18,246 nucleotides of DNA from Desulfuromonadaceae bacterium GWC2_58_13 (GCA_001825565.1 MHXM01000092.1:1-18246), one strand, 5' to 3'. Positions 1-7,618 are shown, numbered from the stretch's first letter. The notes: a model not told the origin generated them from the letters alone. A program made the numbers and translations.

Positions 1-83
1 CGATGGATAAGGAACTGCGTTTCGCTATCCGTGAGGGTGGCCGTACCGTGGGCGCCGGCGTCGTCAGCGACATCATAGCGTAA
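1..83 (+). CDS. tuf: Elongation factor Tu, C-terminal end (partial)
   Basis: The last 26 codons of EF-Tu are visible, read from position 3 and ending at TAA 81-83. The peptide runs MDKELRFAIREGG then RTVGAGVVSDIIA. This is the very conserved end of the EF-Tu C-terminal beta-barrel domain, with the RFAIREGGRTVGAGVV signature. EF-Tu is the cytosolic GTPase that delivers aminoacyl-tRNA to the ribosome. The GTPase domain lies upstream of the window. Only 15 bp separate its stop from rpsJ, so the str operon (rpsL-rpsG-fusA-tuf) probably reads straight into the S10 cluster. The final Ala, where many relatives have Glu or Lys, is unremarkable. Confidence 0.95.
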   Translation, partial: MDKELRFAIREGGRTVGAGVVSDIIA

Positions 84-98
84 TAGAGGATAAATCAC

Positions 99-407
99 AT
101 GCCGAGCCAGAAGATCAGAATCCGTTTGAAAGCTTACGACCATAAGCTGCTCGATCTTTCCGTTAACGAGATCGTTGATACTGCCAAACGCACTGGCGCC
201 CGGGTCGCCGGTCCCGTGCCACTGCCGACGATTATCAATAAATACTGCGTTCTGCGCGGTCCCCATGTTGACAAAAAGAGTCGCGAGCAGTTCGAGATGC
301 GCACCCATAAACGCCTTCTCGATATCCTCGAGCCGACTCAGCAGACCGTGGATGCCCTGATGAAGCTCGATCTGTCCGCTGGCGTTGACGTGGAAATCAA
401 GCTTTAA
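99..407 (+). CDS. rpsJ: 30S ribosomal protein S10 (NusE)
   Basis: S10 is a component of the 30S head and, as NusE, also a partner of NusB and NusG in transcription antitermination. The 102-residue product has the family's usual length. It shows the GPVPLPT segment at residues 38-44 and the conserved SREQFEMRTHKRLLDI block at 61-76. The ATG is preceded by AGAGGA at 85-90 with about 8 nt spacing. It is the first gene of the S10 cluster. The 15-bp gap to tuf leaves no room for the long L4-binding leader found upstream of rpsJ in E. coli, so expression probably depends on the upstream str promoter. Confidence 0.98.
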   Translation: MPSQKIRIRLKAYDHKLLDLSVNEIVDTAKRTGARVAGPVPLPTIINKYCVLRGPHVDKKSREQFEMRTHKRLLDILEPTQQTVDALMKLDLSAGVDVEIKL

Positions 408-440
408 GGTAACTACACATTCAAGGTAAGGGTACGTGCA

Positions 441-1076
441 ATGATACAGGGAATCTTGGGTAAGAAACTGGGGATGACCCAGGTTTTCGCCATGGACGGC
501 AGGAGGATCCCGGTGACGGTTGTCGAGGCGGGTCCCTGTGTGGTCCTGCAGAAGAAAACTGTTGCTGTCGACGGATACAATGCGATTCAGGTCGGGTTCG
601 GCTCGCGCAAGGCGCACCGGACCAACCAGCCGGAAATGGGACATTTCAAGAAGGCTGGCAAGGGTGCGTTCAACCATCTGCGCGAGTTTCGGGTTGAAAA
701 TGTCGATGAGTTCAATGTCGGTGACGAGATCGGCTGCGATGTTTTTGCTGCTGGCGATATTATTGATGTCATCGGGACCAGCAAGGGAAAAGGGTTCCAA
801 GGTGTTATCAAACGCTGGAATTTTTCCGGAGGCCGCGCCAGCCATGGTTCCAAGTTCCATCGTGCGCCCGGCTCAATCGGTTGTAGTGCCTGGCCTTCCC
901 GGGTTTTTAAAGGGAAGAAAATGGCTGGACAGATGGGCAATGCCCAGGTCACTACGCAGAATCTGGTGGTTGTCGATGTCCGCGCTGATGAGAATCTGAT
1001 CCTGGTCAAGGGAGCCATTCCAGGCCCCAAGAACGGTCTGGTGACGATCCGTAAAGGTATTAAAGCCAAAAAATAA
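441..1076 (+). CDS. rplC: 50S ribosomal protein L3
   Basis: L3 is an early-assembling 23S rRNA binder whose extended loop approaches the peptidyl transferase centre. The 211-residue product begins MIQGILGKKLGMTQVF, typical of bacterial L3. It carries the KGKGFQGVIKRW block near residues 115-126 and the loop GSIG...RVFKGKKMAGQMGN at about 144-167. At the position where E. coli has the PrmB-methylated Gln (GSIGQ), this protein has Cys148. Trp151 follows in a spot often held by a small or polar residue. The SD is weak (AAGG at 423-426 or AAGGG at 428-432). The gene lies 33 bp after rpsJ in the same operon. Confidence 0.98.
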   Translation: MIQGILGKKLGMTQVFAMDGRRIPVTVVEAGPCVVLQKKTVAVDGYNAIQVGFGSRKAHRTNQPEMGHFKKAGKGAFNHLREFRVENVDEFNVGDEIGCDVFAAGDIIDVIGTSKGKGFQGVIKRWNFSGGRASHGSKFHRAPGSIGCSAWPSRVFKGKKMAGQMGNAQVTTQNLVVVDVRADENLILVKGAIPGPKNGLVTIRKGIKAKK

Positions 1077-1108
1077 CCTCGTTGATATGAGGCGTGGGAG
1101 AAAGATCC

Positions 1109-1732
1109 ATGGCTAGCGTTATTGTCTACGATATAAATAAAAATCAGGTTTCTGAGCGTGAGCTCGCCGACGGTGTTTTTAATGATGTCGTTCGTGGCTA
1201 CCTGATTCACGATATGGTTCGCTACCAGCTGGCGGCCCGTCGGCAGGGAACGGCAGATACCAAGACCCGCAGTGAAGTTTCCGGCGGTGGTAAGAAACCC
1301 TACAAACAGAAGGGTACCGGTAACGCCCGTCAGGGTTGTATTCGTGCACCTCACTATGTTGGTGGTGGCGCTGCTTTCGGCCCGAGTCCCCGCGACTATA
1401 CATTCAAACTGAATCGCAAGGTAAAGAAGGCTGCTCTGCGTAGCGCCCTTTCGGTTCGTTTCAAAGAAGAGCGATTGACGGTACTCAATGCCATTGAACT
1501 TGAAAAGATCAGCACCAAGGGTTTTGTTGAAGTTCTTAAGCGATTCGATATCGACAAGGCTCTGGTTGTGGTCGATGGCGTGAATACGAACCTCGAGCTT
1601 TCCGCCCGAAACTTGCCGAATGTCAAGGTGCTGCGAGCTGAAGGCGTCAATGTGTACGATGTGATGAGATATCCCAACCTCATAGTTACCGAGGGGGCTG
1701 TTTCTCAGCTGGAAGGAGCGTTAGCGTCATGA
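1109..1732 (+). CDS. rplD: 50S ribosomal protein L4
   Basis: L4 binds 23S rRNA domain I and lines the peptide exit tunnel with a long basic loop. The loop is visible around residues 45-95, including GGGKKPYKQKGTGNARQG and GGGAAFGPSPRDY. An in-frame GTG exists at 1094, but I chose ATG 1109. Its product starts MASVIVYD as in the family, and GGGAG at 1096-1100 gives it a proper SD; the same bases would lie inside the longer version. The product is 207 residues, close to the usual length. Its TGA overlaps the rplW ATG by 4 bp, suggesting translational coupling. In gammaproteobacteria L4 represses its own operon; no matching leader is seen here. Confidence 0.96.
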   Translation: MASVIVYDINKNQVSERELADGVFNDVVRGYLIHDMVRYQLAARRQGTADTKTRSEVSGGGKKPYKQKGTGNARQGCIRAPHYVGGGAAFGPSPRDYTFKLNRKVKKAALRSALSVRFKEERLTVLNAIELEKISTKGFVEVLKRFDIDKALVVVDGVNTNLELSARNLPNVKVLRAEGVNVYDVMRYPNLIVTEGAVSQLEGALAS

Positions 1733-2016
1733 AGCCGCTGTATCAGATTATCAAGAAGCCGCTGATTACTGAAAAGACCAGCCTGCAAAAAGAAGTTGGT
1801 CAGATCGTGGCATTCGAAGTCTCCATTGATGCCAACAAGATTGAAATCAAGCAGGCTATCGAGAAGGCCTTTGACGTCAAAGTCAAAAACGTCAATACGA
1901 GCCTGGTTGCTGGCAAGGTCAAGCGCGTTGGCCGCCAGTTCGGAAAGCGCTCGAACTGGAAAAAAGCGTACGTGACCCTTGAAGAGGGCAGCAGCATCGA
2001 TTTCTTCGGTGTCTAA
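1729..2016 (+). CDS. rplW: 50S ribosomal protein L23
   Basis: L23 sits at the mouth of the exit tunnel and docks trigger factor and SRP. The 95-residue protein begins MKPLYQIIKKPLITEKT, with the family's P-L-I-T-E-K motif near residues 11-16. It also has the V-K-V-KNVNT segment near 50-57 and the RVGRQFGKRSNWKKAYV stretch at 66-82. The start overlaps the rplD stop by 4 bp (ATGA), so translation is probably coupled. Length and content are normal. Confidence 0.97.
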   Translation: MKPLYQIIKKPLITEKTSLQKEVGQIVAFEVSIDANKIEIKQAIEKAFDVKVKNVNTSLVAGKVKRVGRQFGKRSNWKKAYVTLEEGSSIDFFGV

Positions 2017-2048
2017 GGTTTGTTATCAAGCGATACGGAGTTACTATA

Positions 2049-2873
2049 ATGGCGATCAAAAAGTTTAAACCGACCTCGCCGGGTCGTCGTAACATGACAT
2101 CCTCCTCTTTCGAGGAGATAACGACTTCCACCCCCGAGAAGTCACTTGTTGCGCCTCTGAAACGTACCGGTGGGCGTAACAGCTACGGTCGTATCACCAA
2201 GCGCCATACCGGTGGTGGCCACAAGCGCAAGTACAGGATTATCGATTTCAAACGGGACAAAAAAGAGATTCCGGCCAAGGTTGTTTCCATCGAATACGAC
2301 CCGAACCGTTCCTCCCGTATCGCTCTGGTGAACTATGCTGACGGCGAAAAGCGCTACATTCTGGCTCCTCTCGGCATTACTGTAGGCGATACCGTCATTG
2401 CCAGCGATCAGGCCGATATCAAGCCCGGCAATGCCATGACGATTCGCTCGATTCCGCTGGGCACCTGGGTTCACAACGTCGAACTTAAGATCGGCAAGGG
2501 CGGGCAGTTGGCACGTAGTGCCGGGACCTATGCCATGATCGCTGCCAAAGAGGGTAAATACGCTCAATTGCGTCTTCCCTCTGGTGAGGTCCGTCTGGTT
2601 CTGCAGGATTGCTGCGCTACCGTCGGTCAGGTTGGCAACACGGAACATGAGAATATCAACATCGGCAAGGCTGGTCGTAATCGTTGGCTTGGCAAGCGCC
2701 CGCAGAGTCGTGGCGTAGCCATGAACCCGGTAGATCATCCTCACGGTGGTGGTGAGGGAAAAAGCTCCGGTGGTCGTCACCCGGTCACTCCTTGGGGTGT
2801 GCCGACCAAGGGCTACAAGACTCGGACCAACAAGCGTACGGATAAGTTCATCGTCCGTCGTCGCAAGAAATAA
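2049..2873 (+). CDS. rplB: 50S ribosomal protein L2
   Basis: L2 is a primary 23S rRNA binder needed for subunit association and close to the peptidyl transferase centre. The 274-residue protein has the GGRNSYGRITKRHTGGGHK block at about 41-59, an OB-fold then an SH3-like domain, and the signature MNPVDHPHGGGEGK at 225-238. His230 there corresponds to the conserved His229 of E. coli. The C-terminus is basic (KFIVRRRKK). GGAG at 2037-2040 lies 8 nt before the ATG. It is the fifth gene of the S10 cluster. Confidence 0.98.
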   Translation: MAIKKFKPTSPGRRNMTSSSFEEITTSTPEKSLVAPLKRTGGRNSYGRITKRHTGGGHKRKYRIIDFKRDKKEIPAKVVSIEYDPNRSSRIALVNYADGEKRYILAPLGITVGDTVIASDQADIKPGNAMTIRSIPLGTWVHNVELKIGKGGQLARSAGTYAMIAAKEGKYAQLRLPSGEVRLVLQDCCATVGQVGNTEHENINIGKAGRNRWLGKRPQSRGVAMNPVDHPHGGGEGKSSGGRHPVTPWGVPTKGYKTRTNKRTDKFIVRRRKK

Positions 2874-2900
2874 CGTTTCTTTGTAATAGAGGAGAAGGCA

Positions 2901-3179
2901 GTGGCTAGATCAATCAAAAAAGGGCCGTACGTCGAGGAAAGCCTTTTGCGCAAAATTGAAGCTGAAGGTGGCGCCAGTAATAAGAAGGTCATCAAAACCT
3001 GGTCCCGGCGTTCCACCATCGTCCCTGAATTTGTCGGCCTGACCTTCGCCGTGAACAACGGCAAGAAATTCATCCCTGTTTTTGTTACCGAAAACATGGT
3101 TGGCCACAAGCTCGGCGAGTTCGCTCCGACCCGGACTTACTATGGCCACGGTGCGGATAAGAAAAGCAAGAAAAGATAA
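2901..3179 (+). CDS. rpsS: 30S ribosomal protein S19
   Basis: S19 is a 30S head protein that pairs with S13 and contacts the A-site tRNA region. The 92-residue product starts MARSIKKGPYVEESLL and carries the TENMVGHKLGEFAPTRTYYGH signature region at about 68-88. The start codon is GTG, supported by a strong AGAGGAG at 2888-2894 and by the conserved first residues. The C-terminus ends KKSKKR, a normal basic tail. Confidence 0.97.
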   Translation: MARSIKKGPYVEESLLRKIEAEGGASNKKVIKTWSRRSTIVPEFVGLTFAVNNGKKFIPVFVTENMVGHKLGEFAPTRTYYGHGADKKSKKR

Positions 3180-3202
3180 GATCCTGCATAGGAGTTTCAT
3201 TC

Positions 3203-3535
3203 ATGGAAGCCAGAGCTAAACTGAGTTACGTGCGCCTTTCTCCCCAGAAGACCCGCCTGGTCATCGACATGGTCCGTGGCAAGGGAGTACAGGATGCGCT
3301 GAATATCCTCAAGTTCTCTCCGCAGAAAGCTGCAGCCATTGTGTCCAAACTGGTGAGTTCAGCGGTTGCCAACGCAGAGCAGAAGGGGGTATCCGACGTC
3401 GACCGTCTGGTGGTCAAGACGATTAGCGTCGACCAGGGGCCTGTTCTTAAGCGCTTTATTCCCCGGGCACAGGGGCGCGCTACTAAAATTCGTAAACCGA
3501 CAAGTCACATTACCGTGATTCTTGACGAAAAGTAG
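3203..3535 (+). CDS. rplV: 50S ribosomal protein L22
   Basis: L22 binds all 23S rRNA domains and sends a beta-hairpin into the exit tunnel. The product is 110 residues, starting MEARAKLSYVRLSPQKTRLV, where the RLSPQK element is typical. The hairpin tip falls in FIPRAQGRATKIRKPTSHIT at about 85-104. AGGAG at 3190-3194 precedes the ATG. Mutations in this hairpin give macrolide resistance in other bacteria; nothing unusual is visible here. Confidence 0.97.
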   Translation: MEARAKLSYVRLSPQKTRLVIDMVRGKGVQDALNILKFSPQKAAAIVSKLVSSAVANAEQKGVSDVDRLVVKTISVDQGPVLKRFIPRAQGRATKIRKPTSHITVILDEK

Positions 3536-3541
3536 ATTGTG

Positions 3542-3550
3542 AGGAGGTGA
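3542..3550 (+). promoter_or_regulatory. Strong ribosome binding site deciding the TTG start of rpsC
   Basis: AGGAGGTGA matches the 16S anti-SD over nine bases and lies 4 nt before the TTG at 3555. It fixes this weak initiation codon as the rpsC start, since no in-frame ATG lies near. Confidence 0.9.
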
Positions 3551-3554
3551 TAGT

Positions 3555-4193
3555 TTGGGCCAGAAAGTACATCCAATAGGATTTAGGTTGGGGGTCATCA
3601 AAACTTGGGAATCCAAGTGGTATGCAGAGGCGGATTACGCCAAACTGCTCCACGAAGACATCAAGCTTCGGAATTACCTCAAAAAGAGACTCTATCACGC
3701 CGGTATTTCCAAAATAGAAATGGAGCGGGCCGCAAATAAAGCGAAGATCAACATCTACGCTGCTCGTCCTGGCATCATTATCGGCAAAAAAGGTTCCGAG
3801 GTTGAGGCGCTCAAAAAGGAGCTGGCCAAACTCACCGATAAAGAAATCTTCATAAATATCCAGGAAGTACGCAAACCGGAAATCGATGCTCAGCTGGTTG
3901 CGGAAAACGTGGCGTTGCAGTTGGAACGTCGAGTTGCTTTTCGTCGCGCGATGAAAAAGAGTGTCAGCATGGCTCTCAAGTTTGGCGGCCAGGGGATCAA
4001 GATTACCTGTAGCGGCCGTCTGGGTGGCGCTGAGATGAGCCGGACCGAGTGGTACCGCGAGGGGCGTGTGCCCCTGCATACTCTTCGCGCTGATATCGAT
4101 TATGGTTTCGCCGAAGCGAAGACCACTTATGGCATCATCGGTGTCAAAGTGCTTATCTTCAAAGGCGAAGTTCTCGCACGGGAACAGCAATAA
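3555..4193 (+). CDS. rpsC: 30S ribosomal protein S3
   Basis: S3 lies at the mRNA entry channel of the 30S and contributes to the ribosomal helicase activity. The product is 212 residues. The N-terminal part MGQKVHPIGFRLG is the family start, and a type II KH domain follows with the GKKG loop at 77-80 (RPGIIIGKKGSEVE). The C-terminal domain has GRLGGAEMSRTEWYREGRVPLHTLRADIDYG at about 155-185. The start is TTG, offset by an almost perfect SD. It lies within the S10 cluster between rplV and rplP. Confidence 0.98.
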   Translation: MGQKVHPIGFRLGVIKTWESKWYAEADYAKLLHEDIKLRNYLKKRLYHAGISKIEMERAANKAKINIYAARPGIIIGKKGSEVEALKKELAKLTDKEIFINIQEVRKPEIDAQLVAENVALQLERRVAFRRAMKKSVSMALKFGGQGIKITCSGRLGGAEMSRTEWYREGRVPLHTLRADIDYGFAEAKTTYGIIGVKVLIFKGEVLAREQQ

Positions 4194-4217
4194 GACCGCA
4201 ATAGGAGTAAGCAAGTC

Positions 4218-4643
4218 ATGTTAATGCCTAAAAAGGTTAAGCATAGAAAGACTTTCAAAGGGCGCATGAAAGGCGCCGCCAAGGGAGGGACCGATCTTAA
4301 TTTCGGTGACTTCGGGCTGCAAGCCCTTGAGTGCGGCTGGTTGTCGTCGCGGCAGATCGAGGCAGCTCGTCGAGCCATGACCCGCTATATCAAACGTGGC
4401 GGAAAAATTTGGATTCGTGTGTTTCCGGACAAACCGCTCACCCGCAAGCCTGCCGAAACTCGTATGGGTAAGGGTAAGGGATCTCCCGATAGCTGGGTAG
4501 CCGTAGTGCGGCCGGGGGTGGTCTTGTATGAGATGCAGGGGGTTGAAGAAGACGTGGCCCGTGAAGCGTTGCGCCTTGCCGCCCATAAGCTCCCGATGAA
4601 GACCAAGTTTGTAATGAGGGAGGAGGCGGTCAATGAAGGCTAA
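4218..4643 (+). CDS. rplP: 50S ribosomal protein L16
   Basis: L16 organises the 50S A-site region and contacts the CCA end of A-site tRNA. The 141-residue protein starts MLMPKKVKHRKTFKGRMKG. A second ATG two codons later (4224) gives MPKKVK, but the longer start fits the SD AGGAG at 4203-4207 and the family's ML-x-P form. It includes RYIKRGGKIWIRVFPDKP at about 56-73 and the RMGKGKGSPDSWVAVV loop. The last 11 bp overlap rpmC in another frame. Confidence 0.97.
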   Translation: MLMPKKVKHRKTFKGRMKGAAKGGTDLNFGDFGLQALECGWLSSRQIEAARRAMTRYIKRGGKIWIRVFPDKPLTRKPAETRMGKGKGSPDSWVAVVRPGVVLYEMQGVEEDVAREALRLAAHKLPMKTKFVMREEAVNEG

Positions 4644-4821
4644 CGAAATGATAGATCTCAGTGTCGAGGATCTGCAGAACAAAACTGAAGAACTGAATCA
4701 GGAACTGTTCAATCTGAGGTTTCAGCTGCATACCGGACACCTGGAAAACACCGCCCGGATTCCTCAGATTAAAAAAGACATTGCCCGGGTTAAAACCGTG
4801 CTGCGGAAGAAACAAGGATAA
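4633..4821 (+). CDS. rpmC: 50S ribosomal protein L29
   Basis: L29 is a small helical protein near the tunnel exit, next to L23. The 62-residue product is a two-helix coil with LSVEDLQNKTEELNQELFNLRFQ at about residues 9-31 and ARIPQIKKDIARVKTVLRKK near the end. The ATG lies inside rplP (11-bp overlap). Its SD, GAGGGAGGAGG at 4616-4626, also lies inside rplP, so translation is probably coupled. Confidence 0.96.
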   Translation: MKANEMIDLSVEDLQNKTEELNQELFNLRFQLHTGHLENTARIPQIKKDIARVKTVLRKKQG

Positions 4822-4841
4822 CGAGGAGTACGAGGACGGAT

Positions 4842-5108
4842 ATGACGACTGAACGTGGAAATAAAAAGACCCGGGTTGGAATTGTGGTCAGCGACAAGAT
4901 GGATAAGACGGTGGTGGTCAGGGTTGACCAGCTGATCAAACATCCCGTTTATAAGAAATATATCAAGCGCAGGGTCACCTGTAAGGCGCACGATGAGCAG
5001 AATAGTTGCACCATCGGCGACAAGGTTCTTATCGTGGAGACCAGACCGCTGTCTCGTGACAAGCGGTGGAGAGTCCGCGAGATCCTCGAAAAACACGTAA
5101 CCGTTTAG
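4842..5108 (+). CDS. rpsQ: 30S ribosomal protein S17
   Basis: S17 is an OB-fold 16S rRNA binder of the 30S body. The 88-residue protein shows the core KTRVGIVVSDKMDKTVVVRV and the HPVYKKYIKRR segment. The family signature GDKVLIVETRPLSRDKRWRV falls at about 59-78. It closes the S10 cluster and is followed after 12 bp by rplN, so there is no obvious transcriptional break between the S10 and spc clusters. Confidence 0.97.
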   Translation: MTTERGNKKTRVGIVVSDKMDKTVVVRVDQLIKHPVYKKYIKRRVTCKAHDEQNSCTIGDKVLIVETRPLSRDKRWRVREILEKHVTV

Positions 5109-5120
5109 GAGATACACGTC

Positions 5121-5489
5121 ATGATCCAGATGCAGACCATGCTTGATGTCGCAGATAACTCCGGTGCCCGGAAGCTCTGCTGCGTCAAGGTGCTCGGCGG
5201 CTCCAAACGCAAATATGCCGGACTTGGAGATATTATTATCTGCTCCGTCAAGGAAGCCCTTCCTAATTCGAAGGTCAAGAAAGGCGATGTTGTACGCGCC
5301 GTCATTGTAAGGACGGCCAAGGAGGTTCCCCGCCAGGATGGATCGTTCATCCGTTTTGACACGAACTCTGCCGTAGTGGTTAACGCTGCGGGGGAGCCCA
5401 TCGGAACCCGTATCTTTGGACCCGTCGCACGTGAACTGCGCGCCAAACGCTATATGAAAATCGTTTCGTTGGCGCCTGAAGTCCTTTAA
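5121..5489 (+). CDS. rplN: 50S ribosomal protein L14
   Basis: L14 forms part of the intersubunit bridge with 16S helix 14 and is the landing site of RsfS. The 122-residue protein has the usual length and begins MIQMQTMLDVADNSGAR. It carries the conserved block GDVVRAVIVRTAKEVPRQDG at about 56-75 and the end FGPVARELRAKRYMKIVSLAPEVL. First gene of the spc cluster; AGGAGA at 5107-5112 is its SD and touches the rpsQ stop. Confidence 0.98.
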   Translation: MIQMQTMLDVADNSGARKLCCVKVLGGSKRKYAGLGDIIICSVKEALPNSKVKKGDVVRAVIVRTAKEVPRQDGSFIRFDTNSAVVVNAAGEPIGTRIFGPVARELRAKRYMKIVSLAPEVL

Positions 5490-5513
5490 AAAAGATTACT
5501 GGGAGATAAGAGA

Positions 5514-5843
5514 ATGGCGGCAAAAAACCTTCATGTCAAAAAAGACGACATGGTGATGATTATCGCTGGCAAGGAAAAGGGGAAGTCCGGAAAAGTGACT
5601 CGGATTTTCTCTGACAAGGGCCGGCTTACAGTAGAAGGGCTCAACGTGGTCAAGCGGCACACTCGTCCTTCCCGGGCCAACCAGGAAGGTGGCATCGTTG
5701 AGAAGGAAGCCGCATTGAACGCTTCCAACGTTCAGCTCCTTTGTAGAGCTTGCGGCAAGCCGGCCCGTACCGGAATCCGCGTGCTCGAAGATGGCAGCAA
5801 GGTCCGCTACTGCAAAAAATGCAACGAGATCGTGGATAAGTAA
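5514..5843 (+). CDS. rplX: 50S ribosomal protein L24 with C-terminal zinc ribbon
   Basis: L24 initiates 50S assembly by binding the 5' end of 23S rRNA. The product is 109 residues. It has a KOW motif (DDMVMIIAGKEKGKSGKV, about 11-28) and the RHTRPS element near 48-53. The C-terminal extension holds four cysteines in the pattern CX2C-X19-CX2C (C77, C80, C100, C103), as expected of a zinc ribbon. E. coli L24 lacks these cysteines, but many other bacteria have them. SD GGGAGA at 5501-5506. Confidence 0.97.
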   Translation: MAAKNLHVKKDDMVMIIAGKEKGKSGKVTRIFSDKGRLTVEGLNVVKRHTRPSRANQEGGIVEKEAALNASNVQLLCRACGKPARTGIRVLEDGSKVRYCKKCNEIVDK

Positions 5844-5855
5844 CGGAGGATTTCC

Positions 5856-6395
5856 ATGGCAAGACTGAAAGAAAAATACCAGGTCGAGCTGGTGCCTCAG
5901 CTCCAGAAGGACCTGCAGCTTAAAAACGTGATGGAAGTCCCTCGGATTGAAAAAGTGGTCGTGAATATGGGCCTCGGGGAGGCTATTCAGAACATTAAAA
6001 TTCTGGAATCAGCCGTCGAGGAACTTACGACTATCGCTGGTCAGAAAGCCGTTGTGACCAAAGCCAAAAAATCCATCGCAACCTTCAAGCTGCGTGAAGG
6101 GATGCCGATCGGTTGCCGTGTTACCCTGCGCCGTGAGCGAGCATACGAGTTTCTTGATCGGTTGATCAATATAGCTTTGGCGCGTGTTCGTGACTTTAAG
6201 GGCGTATCGCCCAAAGGTTTCGACGGTCGCGGGAATTATACTCTTGGCATTCGCGAGGAAATCATCTTCCCGGAGATCGATTTCGACAAAATTGATAAAG
6301 TCAAGGGGATGAACGTGACCATTGTCACCTCGGCTAGAACCGACGAAGAGGGACGCGCTCTTCTGGCGGCCATGGGCATGCCTTTTAGAAAATAA
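5856..6395 (+). CDS. rplE: 50S ribosomal protein L5
   Basis: L5 binds 5S rRNA with L18 and contacts the P-site tRNA elbow. The 179-residue product has VPRIEKVVVNMGLGEA at about 28-43 and the KAKKSIATFKLREGMPIGCRVTLR region at about 69-92. The GFDGRGNYTLGIREEIIFPEID block follows at about 121-142. SD GGAGGA at 5844-5849. In E. coli, S8 represses the spc operon at the rplE start; no such structure was checked here. Confidence 0.98.
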   Translation: MARLKEKYQVELVPQLQKDLQLKNVMEVPRIEKVVVNMGLGEAIQNIKILESAVEELTTIAGQKAVVTKAKKSIATFKLREGMPIGCRVTLRRERAYEFLDRLINIALARVRDFKGVSPKGFDGRGNYTLGIREEIIFPEIDFDKIDKVKGMNVTIVTSARTDEEGRALLAAMGMPFRK

Positions 6396-6420
6396 GTCAG
6401 ACGGATAGCGGAGGAAAACA

Positions 6421-6606
6421 GTGGCGAAGAAATCAATGATGATAAAGGCGAAACGGCCGAAGAAATTCGGGGTCAGGGAGAACAATCGCTGTCCTTTGTG
6501 TGGTCGTCCGAGAGCCTATTATCGTAAATTTGACATGTGCCGGATCTGCCTGCGCAAGCTGGCATTGGAAGGTAAACTTCCCGGCGTTATCAAGTCGAGC
6601 TGGTAA
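6421..6606 (+). CDS. rpsN: 30S ribosomal protein S14, zinc-binding type Z
   Basis: S14 is a 30S head protein. This is the short, 61-residue zinc form rather than the roughly 100-residue E. coli form. It has CPLC at residues 24-27 and CRIC at 40-43, then the conserved RKLALEGKLPGVIKSSW tail. The start is GTG with GGAGG at 6410-6414. It lies in the standard place between rplE and rpsH. Depends on zinc; many bacteria keep a zinc-free paralogue elsewhere for zinc starvation, which cannot be judged here. Confidence 0.97.
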   Translation: MAKKSMMIKAKRPKKFGVRENNRCPLCGRPRAYYRKFDMCRICLRKLALEGKLPGVIKSSW

Positions 6607-6629
6607 AGAGAAATTAAGGAGCTGCATCC

Positions 6630-7028
6630 ATGGCAATGACTGATCCTATCGCGGATATGCTGACCCGCATTCGTAACGCGGGCCTTGCGAAGCATCCGAA
6701 GCTGGACGTCCCTTCGTCCACAATCAAAGAGGCCTTGGCTTCGGTGCTCAAGGATCTTGGATATATCAAGAATTTCAAGAGTATCAGCGATGACAAGCAA
6801 GGCGTGCTGAAAATCTATCTTAAATTCGATAACGACAATCAACACGTGATCCATGAAATCAAACGGGTTTCTACTCCCGGGCGGCGTGTCTATGTGGGGA
6901 AAGATGAAATCCCCATGATTAAAAACGGCCTGGGATGTGCTATTTTGTCGACATCTCAGGGACTGATGGACGATGCGGCTGCCCGCAAGGCGCAGGTGGG
7001 CGGCGAGCTCCTCTGCACCGTCTGGTAA
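6630..7028 (+). CDS. rpsH: 30S ribosomal protein S8
   Basis: S8 binds 16S helix 21 early in 30S assembly. The 132-residue protein starts MAMTDPIADMLTRIRNAG, as is usual. It carries PGRRVYVGKDEIPMIKNGLG at about 90-109 and the C-terminal signature STSQGLMDDAAARKAQVGGELLCTVW. ATG 6630 rather than 6636 is preferred because AAGGAG at 6616-6621 is better spaced for it. S8 is the translational repressor of the spc operon in E. coli. Confidence 0.97.
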   Translation: MAMTDPIADMLTRIRNAGLAKHPKLDVPSSTIKEALASVLKDLGYIKNFKSISDDKQGVLKIYLKFDNDNQHVIHEIKRVSTPGRRVYVGKDEIPMIKNGLGCAILSTSQGLMDDAAARKAQVGGELLCTVW

Positions 7029-7052
7029 GGATACGGGTAAGGAGTTTATACG

Positions 7053-7592
7053 ATGTCGAGAATAGGGAAAAAGCCCATAATGATCCCTGCTGGGGTCAAG
7101 GTTTCTCTCGCCGGAGAAACCATCAGCGTACAGGGGCCGAAAGGTCAGCTCAGCCGCCTTATTCCGGCAACGGTTGAAGTCGGCGTGGAGGCCGACGCCA
7201 TCGTTGTCAAACGTCCCGAGAGTGGGCGCGTGGACACCTCTTTGCAGGGTCTGACCCGCACTTTGGTCGCCAACATGGTGGAAGGTGTTACCAAGGGCTA
7301 CGAGCGCGTTCTGCAAATCAACGGTGTCGGTTATCGCGCCGAGATGAAAGGGGCGGTTCTTAATCTGGCCCTCGGCTATTCTCATCCGATCGAATATCCG
7401 CTTCCCAAGGGGATTGACGCCGAGGTGGAGAAGCAGACTAAGATCACCCTGAAGGGCATCGACAAGGAGCTCATCGGTGCCACCGCCGCCAAGATCCGTT
7501 CGTTCCGTGCGCCTGAACCTTATAAAGGCAAAGGTATCAAGTACGCTGAAGAACGTATTATGCGCAAAGCCGGCAAGACCGGTAAGAAATAA
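7053..7592 (+). CDS. rplF: 50S ribosomal protein L6
   Basis: L6 lies near the GTPase-factor binding site on the 50S. The 179-residue product consists of two repeated alpha/beta domains. It starts MSRIGKKPIMIPAGVKV and has the C-terminal signature RSFRAPEPYKGKGIKYAEERIMRKAGKTGKK. AAGGAG at 7039-7044 is the SD. Length and order are normal (rpsH-rplF-rplR). Confidence 0.98.
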   Translation: MSRIGKKPIMIPAGVKVSLAGETISVQGPKGQLSRLIPATVEVGVEADAIVVKRPESGRVDTSLQGLTRTLVANMVEGVTKGYERVLQINGVGYRAEMKGAVLNLALGYSHPIEYPLPKGIDAEVEKQTKITLKGIDKELIGATAAKIRSFRAPEPYKGKGIKYAEERIMRKAGKTGKK

Positions 7593-7618
7593 CTGATTTA
7601 AGGCCAAGGAGAAAGACT

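Noticed and set aside
1094..1108. GTG 1094 as the rplD start
   Set aside because: The extension uses the SD bases as codons, and MASVIVYD from ATG 1109 matches L4.
3510..4214. A 234-codon minus-strand open frame opposite rpsC
   Set aside because: It is fully contained opposite a certain gene, with no SD and no domain seen.
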